This document shows, in pieces, positions 56,102 through 64,000 of a DNA stretch of 64,000 nt (its first letter is position 1; every line of letters starts with the position of its first letter). Under the pieces are notes generated by a model. It was not told where the DNA came from, ran no database searches, and worked only from the letters and a program-made list of their open reading frames with translations. This DNA is from CAUZIZ01 sp965219855 (GTDB lineage Bacteria > Acidobacteriota > UBA6911 > RPQK01 > JAJDTT01), in contig CBDCOR010000026.1 in the NCBI GenBank assembly GCA_965219855.1, forward strand, positions 310,001-374,000, in the 5' to 3' direction. Both the position numbers and the translations under genes were made by a program.

Positions 56102-57498
56102 TCCGCCCTAGCTTCCTGCTTCTGTCCCAGCGAGTACTTCTTCATCTTGTACCGCAGGGTATCCCGCGTGATCGCCAGTAAGCGCGAAGCTTCGGTCTGA
56201 TTCCCGCGACTGAGGACCAACGCCTGGCGGATCAACTCGCTCTCCACCTCGTAAAGATCGATTCCTCTTGCAGGCATCTTGAAGGAGTTGTCAAGGGACA
56301 AACCCGTTCTCTCCGGCGTGAATTCAGAGATCCGAAGGGGAAGCAGGCTGGCAGAGATGTCCCCGTCATCCTCGAGAATCATGGCACGCTCGATGGCGTT
56401 CTTGAGTTCCCGGACATTTCCCGGCCAGTGGTAATTGAGCAGCACCCGCCTGGCATCGGCGGTCAATCCGTTTATGGATTTCCTGAAGCGGACGTTATAG
56501 TCCTGGATGAAGTGTTCCACCAGCAGATCGATGTCTTCCTTGCGCTCGCGAAGCGGCGGGAGGGAGATGGGAATGACTGACAAACGATAAAAGAGGTCGT
56601 CTCGGAACTCATTCCCTTGGGCCATTTGCTCCAGGTCTTTGTTACTTACGCAGATGACTCTAAGATCGATAGAGATGTCTTTCACCCCTCCCACGCGCCG
56701 GAATGTCTGATCTTCGAGCACCCGCAGCAGCTTCGCCTGGAGGTTCAGCGGGATTTCGCTGATTTCGTCGAAGAAGATGCTGCCGCCGTCACTCAACTCC
56801 AGGAGTCCTTTTTTCAAGCTCTTGGCGTCTGTGAAGGCACCGCGCTCGTGCCCGAATAACTCATTCTCCAGTAGCTGCTCTGGAATCGCGGCACAGTTGA
56901 GGACCGTAAAGGGTTGGCGTCCTCGGCTGCTCTGGTAGTGCAGCGCTTTCGCCACCAGGTCCTTTCCGGTTCCACTTTCGCCCTGGACCAGGATGGTTCG
57001 AGCCTCGCTTGAAGCCACCTTTTCAAGCAAGGCCTTCATCTCTCGCATGGAGCTAGAATTCCCAATGATTCGGTCTATTGCATAAGTGTCTTTCTGCTGC
57101 TTCGTGGCGCGCTCCACTTCGGTTCGCAGGGAGCGCGATTCCAGGGCGTTGTTAATCGAATGGAGAAGGCGATTGAAGTCGACGGGCTTCTCGATGTAAT
57201 CGTAGGCCCCAATCTGAAGCGCCTTTACCGCGTCATCCACCGCCCCATAGGCCGTGATCAGTATGATTGGTGTGACCGGAGAGAGCTTCTTCATCTCCAG
57301 AAGAATCTTCAGTCCGGTTTCATCCGGGAGGTGGACGTCCAAGGTGACCAGATCGGGCAGATTTTGGCGAAAGAGCGTCAGGGCTGCGGCCCCTGTTTCG
57401 GCTTCCACCACTTGATGGCCGGCCAACTCCAGCTTCTGCCGAATCGACCATCGGACCAACTTCTCATCGTCGACTACCAGGACATTGGTTGATCTCAT
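56098..57498 (-). CDS. NtrC-family sigma-54 response regulator
   Basis: 466 residues from ATG 57498. Receiver with Asp54 (VTLDVHLPDETG) and Lys104 (EKPVDF); AAA+ domain with Walker A GESGTGKD (173-180), L1 loop GAFTDA (220-225; Asp replaces the usual fifth Gly, a variant common in some NtrC-like groups), Walker B IFFDE (241-245); C-terminal Fis-type HTH (GNQTEASRLLAITRDTLRYK). It activates sigma-54 promoters, of which several are in this window. Convergent with the kinase at 54.85-55.98 kb. Confidence 0.95.
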   Translation of the reverse strand: MRSTNVLVVDDEKLVRWSIRQKLELAGHQVVEAETGAAALTLFRQNLPDLVTLDVHLPDETGLKILLEMKKLSPVTPIILITAYGAVDDAVKALQIGAYDYIEKPVDFNRLLHSINNALESRSLRTEVERATKQQKDTYAIDRIIGNSSSMREMKALLEKVASSEARTILVQGESGTGKDLVAKALHYQSSRGRQPFTVLNCAAIPEQLLENELFGHERGAFTDAKSLKKGLLELSDGGSIFFDEISEIPLNLQAKLLRVLEDQTFRRVGGVKDISIDLRVICVSNKDLEQMAQGNEFRDDLFYRLSVIPISLPPLRERKEDIDLLVEHFIQDYNVRFRKSINGLTADARRVLLNYHWPGNVRELKNAIERAMILEDDGDISASLLPLRISEFTPERTGLSLDNSFKMPARGIDLYEVESELIRQALVLSRGNQTEASRLLAITRDTLRYKMKKYSLGQKQEARAE

Positions 57499-57593
57499 AA
57501 TGATTTCCAGAGGGTCAGGATAAGAGCCAACACCTTGGAAGCTAGGAAAGCAACCTGTTAGCCACTGCGACCTATAACCTTTCTACCCTAGTT

Positions 57594-59274
57594 AGTGCCC
57601 GTCCGAAAACCGGGGTTTTCAGAACTGTAATCTGTTGAATCGTAAACACTTATTATACTTGAGACTGCTGACAGACCGGCTCGACCCAGCTCGATCCAAA
57701 GCAAGGACCCTCGAGCGAGGGCACGCGGGCCAAAAAGCAGCGGTTCGGCGCAGACCTCTCCCCGAGTCGGAGCCACAAGGCAGTACGGTCAGCCACAAAA
57801 GGCTACAACAGGAGTCGGGCCAGGACGACCAGGTTATAGGTCAGGACGCTGGCATGGACGTAGCTTTGAAAGGGAGGCCAGCCTTTCCAGCTACAGCGGT
57901 GGAGACCGAAGGTGTGCTTGAGGGTCCCAATGCACCCCTCAATCCCGGCGCGGAAGCGTTTGAGTTGTTTGTAGACCCAACTGGAACGCACCATGCTCTC
58001 AACCGTCAACCCACACTTTTTGGAAAAGGCCACATCCTGTACCCCCTGCTCTTTGGCCCAGCGCAGGTTGGCAGCCGAGGCAAAACCACCATCCCAGGCG
58101 CTCTGGCGGGGGACCTTCCCGTACAGCTGTCGATGCCGCTCTAAGAAGGGTTGCACATAGTTGCTGTCGGCCGGATTCCCCCGTTCCACCACACAATCCA
58201 GGATCAGCGACGAGGCGCCCGTGCTGACAAACACCTTGTGGCCGAAGACCGTTTCCCGAGGGCTCTTCTTGATAATATCGGTGTGCTCTTCGAAGAGGGA
58301 ACAGATCTTCTCCTGGGCCGCGACGGCCTCGCCCGAAAGGACCCGTCGTTGAGTCTGCTCGATGACTTTGTGCAACAGCCCCAGATAGTGGGCCAGTTGC
58401 GCCGCCACGGCCAGACTGAGGGGATCGCTCCACTGCGCGGAAGCTGCCAGCGCCTGCTCGGCATAGTGAGCCGTCTTGGACGCCACTTTGATCAGATCGC
58501 GGTAACTGTCCAGGCGCTTCTTGCCGCGGCGGTTGCGGATGTTCAGGACGCGCCGCTTGGCCCGCCGCGTATGATCGACGAAGCCGATCCCTTCCCGCTC
58601 CCGCAGCCGCCCCAGCGACTGGGTCACGACTCGAATGCCGTCGTACAACAGCTCACTGTCGAGCGGATAGTGGATGTTCGTCTCGACCGCCGTGGCATCG
58701 ACCCGAATCCGTTGGCCTTTTTCCAGACCCCGAGCCTGCGCCCAGAGCACCAAGTGGTCGTTGATCGCCTTCCAAGTCCCCGGCTCAATCTTCCCCAGGT
58801 TCTCCGCCAGGGTGGCTTTGCTGATCGACGCCCCATAGGGCAAGCGACAGAACCTCTGACAGCTTTGCGAATCCACCAGATGAAACTCCAGCTTGCGATA
58901 GCTGAACTGATGCAGCTGTTTGATGACGGCGCAACGCAGCACCTGCTCGGCCGTCAAACCGGGGGCGCCAACACCGGAATCGACCCTGTCAGAGAGATCT
59001 TGTACTATCAGCTCCAGCGTCTGGGGATTGTCGTCCAGGATGCGCGAGATCACCTTCAATTCATGGGCCAGCTGGTGATCGGGCCATTGCGGGGAAAGGG
59101 GGCGTTGTTTTTCACGCTTTTTACGCATCTCCGAACTCCTGAAATCGTCGTAAGTCGTTTTAGTCTAATTGTTTGCACCAAATAGTCTAGCAAACGGCCC
59201 TGACAGTTTCGGAGCTTGAAAAAGCCCTCTTTCCCCTTCCTTATCAATTACTTACACATTTCCGGACGGGCACT
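57594..59274 (-). mobile_element. 1681-bp insertion sequence, copy C
   Basis: AGTT repeats at 57590-57593 and 59275-59278. Same ends and length as copies A and B. Lies about 95 bases upstream of the regulator's start, in its promoter region. Confidence 0.92.
57803..59128 (-). CDS. DDE transposase of the 1681-bp IS (copy C)
   Basis: 441 residues, intact; one visible difference from copy A (WPPFQS for WPHFQS). Confidence 0.85.
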   Translation of the reverse strand: MRKKREKQRPLSPQWPDHQLAHELKVISRILDDNPQTLELIVQDLSDRVDSGVGAPGLTAEQVLRCAVIKQLHQFSYRKLEFHLVDSQSCQRFCRLPYGASISKATLAENLGKIEPGTWKAINDHLVLWAQARGLEKGQRIRVDATAVETNIHYPLDSELLYDGIRVVTQSLGRLREREGIGFVDHTRRAKRRVLNIRNRRGKKRLDSYRDLIKVASKTAHYAEQALAASAQWSDPLSLAVAAQLAHYLGLLHKVIEQTQRRVLSGEAVAAQEKICSLFEEHTDIIKKSPRETVFGHKVFVSTGASSLILDCVVERGNPADSNYVQPFLERHRQLYGKVPRQSAWDGGFASAANLRWAKEQGVQDVAFSKKCGLTVESMVRSSWVYKQLKRFRAGIEGCIGTLKHTFGLHRCSWKGWPPFQSYVHASVLTYNLVVLARLLL

Positions 59275-59567
59275 AGTTACGGTTTCCATAACCCGATAGG
59301 GTTCAATCAGTTGTGACCAGGCACTCCCTCCCCCAAGTCCAACAAAGCCGTGGGTGAGATACCCCATTATGCCTCAGAGATGGGTGATTTGACACACCCT
59401 CTCTGTTTTAGTGTCGAGATTGTCGAGATCCAAGCTAGCAAGCCCGGGTGGCCGCACTGACGCGAGACTGCGTTCGATTCCCGTCCTTCTACGGTCACTG
59501 GCATCTGGCTTGCCTGCGGACACTCCGTCTGCTTTGATGGGTGCAGGAGTCCAGCACAGGAGGAACT

Positions 59568-60146
59568 ATGCATCAGGAAAACGAATTCTTGGACGCTCGA
59601 AGGCGGGCCCTCGAGGAGCAGTTTTTTCACCAAGAAAACCAGCGGTTGGTCGAGAATCTTCGGGAGAAGTCCAAACTGAAAGCGTCAAAGGAGGCCTTGG
59701 CGGAGGCGTCTGGAATTACAAACGACTCGATTCTTGAGAGTCTCGTGCAGCTAGGAATCGAGGCCGAGACTGTTGCCGCCTTGCAGCTGGTACCGCTGCT
59801 GGAGGTAGTTTGGGCTGATGGTGAGTTGGACAAGAATGAGAAGCAGGCAGTTCTAAAGGCAGCAGAGGCGTCAGGCCTGGCCAAAGGCTGTCTGTCACAT
59901 GGTCTTCTGGAGAATACCTTGAACCGCCGCCCGCGACCGAAGCTGCGGGAGGCCTGGAGGCTGTACATGGAAGGGCTGTGTAAACAGCTGCAGCCAGGGG
60001 AGAGGGAATCCCTGAGGGAAGATTTGTTGGGGCGGGCGCGAACTGTTGCCGGGGCAAGTGGGGGTTTTCTGGGCGTCGGCTCCAAGATTTCGAGCTCCGA
60101 AGCGCGGGTACTCGAGGAGCTCAACAGGGCATTCGATCTTCCTTGA
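59568..60146 (+). CDS. TerB-like / unknown cytoplasmic protein
   Basis: 192 residues from ATG 59568 (AGGAGGA upstream). N-terminal highly charged helix (FLDARRRALEEQFFHQENQR), then LVPLLEVVWADGELDKNEKQ, the acidic helix-turn of the TerB fold, and a helical C-terminus with GRARTVAGASGGFLG. Resembles TerB-domain proteins of unknown role in stress. No membrane segment. The upstream region 59280-59567 holds no other gene. Confidence 0.7.
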   Translation: MHQENEFLDARRRALEEQFFHQENQRLVENLREKSKLKASKEALAEASGITNDSILESLVQLGIEAETVAALQLVPLLEVVWADGELDKNEKQAVLKAAEASGLAKGCLSHGLLENTLNRRPRPKLREAWRLYMEGLCKQLQPGERESLREDLLGRARTVAGASGGFLGVGSKISSSEARVLEELNRAFDLP

Positions 60147-60650
60147 ATGGCCCGAAGAGCCGGCTCCTCGAGCGGGGTCACCATCGAGATTTCGAGTGGA
60201 AATGGGGTTCAAGTCTTGATATCTCCCCGGCTGGAGCCGTGAGCAATCCCACCAGCTATGCGCTCAGAGTAAGATCCTTCTGGGGGAATGGACAACCCTG
60301 TCAAACAGCAGGGAGAACGATGAGCCTTGGGTTACCTTGCCGACAGATCCCGGGGTAGAATCTCAGGAACGGATCAGCCTGGTGGTGATAAGGCTCGAAT
60401 TGGCGAGCAATGGAGTCCAATTGACAACCTTATACACAGAACCGTCGGAGCGCTAGCGTGCGTATGCTATACTCTCGCCACTGTGAGAGGCACTCAAGGG
60501 CGTCTGACCACGAGCGCTGCCAACACTGGGCTTTCTATATTGTCCAATCTCTGCCCTAATTCCTCGGAACAGAGCGAGAGCACAGCTTCGGTCCTAGAAA
60601 CTGATGCGCCTCGAGACATTTCTTCTGGAAAGAGCCCGATTTCCCCAGGA
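60147..60650. other. Intergenic upstream of tRNA-Gly
   Basis: About 500 bases without a gene; a TATACT at 60468-60473 may belong to a promoter, with no good -35. Confidence 0.35.
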
Positions 60651-60725
<75 letters not shown>

Positions 60726-60771
60726 ACTTTCTTTTCAACGACTTACAGCTATTCAGAACCCGGTCAACGGC

Positions 60772-61639
60772 TTAATGAATTGCTACATTAAGCTTTGACT
60801 CCAGGGTCTCAAGGGCTACTCGCCGCGCCTCCGGAGTGGTGCTAGTGTAGACGTTGAGGTTGACATCCAGGGTATGGCCGAGCTGGTCCGCGACCAGTTT
60901 TGGGTTCACGTCAAGCTCGCGCATGAGACTTGAGTGAGTGCGTCTAAGTACCTGAAAATTAACCCATTCCAGTCCGACTGCCTTCAACTGAGGTTTGATC
61001 AGCCGCTGTAGGCAGTTGTCTCTTGACAGCGGGGTCTTTAAGTTCTCGGATGGGAAGATCCAATCCCTGGGCTTCGTGGCTGGAGCGAACTGTAGTCATT
61101 GCTCCATTAAGCTTTGAACACCCCTAGAAAGCGCGACCTCTCTCACGGACTTAACCGTCTTTGGCGTGTCAATCTCGCCTCGGTACACTCGCTGGTCCAC
61201 GGTGATGGAACTACCCCTGTAGTGCCTCCATTGAAGAGCGAAGATCTCACCAGGACGCATCCCCACAATCAGTGCCAGCGAGACGATCAGGCGCTCACGC
61301 AACCGAAGACCCAGGAGCAAATTCTGGACCTCTTGCCAGTTGAGCTGGCGCTTCTCGATTCGGCGGGCATTGGGAGGGGTGAAGAGGAGCACGGCTGGAT
61401 TTCGGTCCACGCGGCCTTCAGCCAAAGCCAAATCGAAGATCTGTTTCAAGTCCCACCTGAGATGTGCGATCACGCTGAAAGATAGGCCCTCACGCCCTTT
61501 GTCGCCAAGGAGTTCCTGGAGCTCTTTCCGTAGCATCCCTCGCAGAGGTCGATCCTTGAAGACCGACAGGTGATAGCGGATCCGGTCCACATTCGTCCTA
61601 GCTGTGGAGTTCTTCCACTTCTGACGGAACATGGGCAGA
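60772..61639 (-). pseudogene. Tyrosine recombinase, central and C-terminal part
   Basis: Same frame throughout from the IS4 junction to the stop at 60772 except for a TGA at 61096-61098 (LMEQ[stop]LQFAP; TGG to TGA fits). Arg box GMRPGEIFALQW, Arg/His box QVLRRTHSSLMREL, QLGH and the final Tyr in LNVYTST are all present. Joined to the part at 62812-63035 it gives an integrase of about 370 residues. Confidence 0.85.
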
Positions 61640-62811
61640 CAGTAGTGTCCCAACGTTTGGGCTTCTAATCTCTGTAAAGTATTAATGAGTAATATGTTAG
61701 AGAAGATAATGGGTGTTTCCGACTTGAAAGTGAGTGTACGCTCACGCCCTTCAGTTCATAAGGAGGGCGAGCATGTACACGGGCACGACGATTTTTTCTC
61801 AGGTGATGCGGCATCTTCCCTGGCATCATTTTCATCGCATTGTTCAGCACTACGGAGGCGACTACAAGGTCAAGTCGTTCCGCTGTGCCGACCATTACCG
61901 GGTCATGGCCTTTGCACAGTTGACCTATCGCGAGAGCTTGCGCGATATCGAAGCCTGCCTACGGGCCATGAGATCCAAGCTCTTCCACATGGGCATTCGC
62001 TCCACGGTCTCCCGCAACAATCTGTCCAATGCCAACGAGAGGCGCGACTGGCGCATCTATGCCGAGTTTGCCCAAGTGCTTATCGCCGAAGCGCGCCGCC
62101 TGTACACCGACGAGGACCTGGGAGTCGACCTGAACGCGACCGTCTATGCCTTGGACTCCACGACCATCGACCTGTGCCTCTCGGTCTTCCCCTGGGCGCG
62201 CTTCCGCCGTACCAAGGGGGCGATCAAACTGCATACCTTGCTCAACCTGCACGGCGCCATTCCCGAGTTCGTTCTGATCTCGGACGGAAAACTGCACGAT
62301 GTCCACGCCTTGGACCACCTGATTCCTTGTCCCGGTGCCTACTACATCATGGATCGCGGATACCTGGATTTCGGGCGCCTGTACCGACTCCATTCTGCCC
62401 GGTCGTTATTCGTGACCCGCGCCAAGGCCAACTTCAAGTTCCGCCGCCGCTACTCCCACCCGGTGGACAGAACGACGGGACTGATCTGCGACCAAACTGT
62501 CCTGCTGAGCACCTTCTATCCGGCCAAGGCCTACCCCGAACCTTTGCGTCGCATCAAGGCCTTTTACGGCACCAGTCCCAATGCCGTGAAAACACAAATC
62601 TGGATCGCCCTCAGTACCTACCTGCTCATCGCCATCATCCGCAAGCGCCTCTATCTCGAGTTGCCGCTCTACACAATTCTCCAGGTCCTGAGTGTCTCGC
62701 TCTTCGAGAAAACCCCAATTTTACAGGCCTTTCAGGACATGCATTACATTACTCAGAATAGTGACATTCATAAACAGTTGATGTTATTCGACTAACGCTG
62801 GGACGCTACTG
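61640..62811 (+). mobile_element. IS4-family element, internally deleted copy
   Basis: 1172 bp; same ends as the copy at 36632-37947; 9-bp duplication ATGGGCAGA at 61631-61639 and 62812-62820. It interrupts the integrase gene. Confidence 0.92.
61773..62795 (+). pseudogene. IS4-family transposase with 48-codon in-frame deletion
   Basis: 340 residues against 388 in the full copy. Exactly 144 bases lying between two CGCATCAAG repeats are gone, removing the Y-R-E-K block with the catalytic Glu. The frame is open but the enzyme must be inactive. Otherwise identical as far as seen. Confidence 0.9.
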
Positions 62812-63035
62812 ATGGGCAGATAGACTTCATTGACGAAAGCGCCAAAGGAGCTGGTGGCTCCACGCTCGTTCAGAGGCGCAATGATTGCGGCAAGCACTGT
62901 CTTCGCTTTGACAGGTCCCATTTCCTCAACTCTGCCCAGGGTACGCTTTCGATGGCGGCCATCCTCCCACCATTGAGCTATCCAACGACCTCCTTTCTTT
63001 GTCAGACTTCCCGTTTGGTACCGTTCTCTTCGCAT
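62812..63035 (-). pseudogene. Tyrosine recombinase, N-terminal part
   Basis: ATG 63035: MRRERYQTGSLTKKGGRWIA, a typical integrase AP2-like N-terminal arm-binding domain, continuing to FVNEVYLP where the IS4 element is inserted; removal of one 9-bp copy continues as MFRQKWKNSTA in frame. Starts 12 bases after the stop of the HTH gene. Confidence 0.85.
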
Positions 63036-63047
63036 GAGAATCTCCCT

Positions 63048-63296
63048 TCACGCGTCAAAACACGGTCCATCTTGTGGGGCATCATAGCAGGCAGGACGGT
63101 CATTGGCAGCCTTCCACTGTTCCAAAGTACTGCGGCGAACCAACTTCCGTCGTCCCATGCGGATTACAGGAAGACCTGAAACGCCAATGACGCGACCTGC
63201 AATAACCGCATACACATGCGCCTTCGAACAGCGCAGTTCTGCCGCGACCTCTGAAACGGTCAGAATCTCGTCGGGTGCTAATCCCATTGAATTCAT
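63048..63296 (-). CDS. Excisionase-like helix-turn-helix protein
   Basis: 82 residues from ATG 63296 (AGGAGC upstream). LTVSEVAAELRCSKAHVYAV is an HTH_17-type DNA-binding helix set, followed by IRMGRRKLVRRSTLEQW. Such genes sit directly before integrases as excisionases. Consistent with a mobile-element edge at tRNA-Gly. Confidence 0.75.
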   Translation of the reverse strand: MNSMGLAPDEILTVSEVAAELRCSKAHVYAVIAGRVIGVSGLPVIRMGRRKLVRRSTLEQWKAANDRPACYDAPQDGPCFDA

Positions 63297-63643
63297 TGAA
63301 GATCTGCTCCTAAGCAAGCTGCCTTCCTAAAGAATTCCCCTTTCGAACCAACGCTTCTTCGTGCGCCTCGCCTTCTTTCATCTAGCCTTCTTGAGCTCCC
63401 ACTACCAAGTCGTAGCCCAATCAGTCATAAATGACTGTCTGGACTACGACGCCCCCTTTTCGCGGAGGGTCACCTCTGGGGCAAGCCCATCCGCGATCCA
63501 GCCGTTCGACCTTCCATTTGGCAATGTCGGCGGCGTCCCAAAGTTGCCAACTGTTTGGTTCCATTTCACCATTGCCTTGCTAGGCTCTTCTTAAGCCGAT
63601 CTGATGTGCTCGGTAGAGCCAGTTCTTGTTGGGTCACAGGAAG
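63297..63643. other. Intergenic in decayed element
   Basis: About 350 bases without a recognised gene. Confidence 0.35.
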
Positions 63644-63961
63644 CTACTGCCACCAGTGGATATAACGAAAGCCATCGAGCTGATCACACAAATCTTGATT
63701 CGTGGTTGCCATTCGCAGTTCCCGAACTTCATCCCCGACGAGTTCAACCAGTAAGCCACCAATTTCGTCATCTACGTCGTACCTTCGACACATCTGACGG
63801 AAGTCAGCGAGCACGAATTTCCACAGCCAGGTGAACTCTTCTCGACGATCTTTGAGCGACTTGAGTTTCTTCAGATGTGCTTCCATCGTCTTGAGGTCCT
63901 GGTTGAAATCAGGTTCCTGTTTTTCGTATCTTCCTGCGTCATCTGGTCTGTAGCACTTCAT
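63644..63961 (-). CDS. Unknown 105-residue protein
   Basis: ATG 63961 follows AAAGGAGG. Charged N-terminal helix (DLKTMEAHLKKLKSLKDRRE), then WLWKFVLADFRQM and an acidic GGLLVELVGDEV block, ending HWWQ. No signal or membrane segment. Not recognised; probably cargo of the integrative element. Confidence 0.6.
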   Translation of the reverse strand: MKCYRPDDAGRYEKQEPDFNQDLKTMEAHLKKLKSLKDRREEFTWLWKFVLADFRQMCRRYDVDDEIGGLLVELVGDEVRELRMATTNQDLCDQLDGFRYIHWWQ

Positions 63962-64000
63962 TAGTGCCTCCTTTGGTTGAGTGGATCCTGAGTAGCGTTG

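Noticed and set aside
59463..59490. Second tRNA or att site (GCGTTCGATTCCCGTC resembles the T-arm of tRNA-Gly)
   Set aside because: Only about 14 bases match and no acceptor or anticodon stems can be drawn.

Overview
The window looks like a chromosome segment from a GC-rich, probably Acidobacteriota-like (possibly Planctomycetota-like) Gram-negative bacterium. The grounds are a TonB receptor with a carboxypeptidase-like N-terminal domain, a VCBS/ASPIC protein fused to a TlpA domain, a DUF1501 plus PSD1-cytochrome pair, lipoproteins, Tat signals and many sigma-54 promoters. The taxon is an inference; there is no rRNA or marker gene here.

Layout. 0-9.4 kb holds an anaerobic-type metabolic locus: a glycyl radical enzyme gene split by a 1.2-kb inversion, a transthyretin-like small protein, an unknown protein, and a URO-D-type methyltransferase with its corrinoid protein. 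9.6-13 kb holds stress genes (two UspA, YtxH, YbaK-type deacylase, broken YIP1 and CBS genes). 13-21.3 kb holds a degraded integrase, a ketopantoate-reductase-like gene, a PAS histidine kinase, a collapsed pyruvate:ferredoxin oxidoreductase operon and a VCBS-ASPIC-TlpA gene with an internal stop. 22-37.9 kb holds a lipoprotein pair, a frameshifted carrier/HEAT gene, a group II intron-type reverse transcriptase, dense repeats, and IS1380-, IS21- and IS4-type insertions, two of which cut recognisable genes. 38-47 kb is an intact outer-membrane/secretion-type cluster (TonB receptor, Tat propeller, DUF1501, PSD1). 50.3-57.5 kb is the best preserved module: porin, Rieske protein, b6-like cytochrome b and octaheme hydroxylamine-oxidoreductase-family cytochrome, followed by a PAS histidine kinase and an NtrC-type regulator. 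60.6-64 kb is a tRNA-Gly followed by a dead integrase gene with an excisionase-like gene, i.e. the edge of a decayed integrative element.

Two themes tie the window together. First, at least six -24/-12 promoters with correct spacing lie upstream of the methyltransferase, ketopantoate reductase, kinase, PFOR and UspA genes, and the window encodes an NtrC-family activator, so a sigma-54 regulon is likely. Second, decay is widespread: three copies of one 1681-bp IS, two of a 1.3-kb IS4-type element, one IS1380 and one IS21 element, a 179-bp MITE, a palindromic repeat family in four copies, and at least a dozen broken genes. Target duplications allow several interrupted genes to be rejoined exactly. 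All calls were made by eye; family names are from recognised motifs, not searches.
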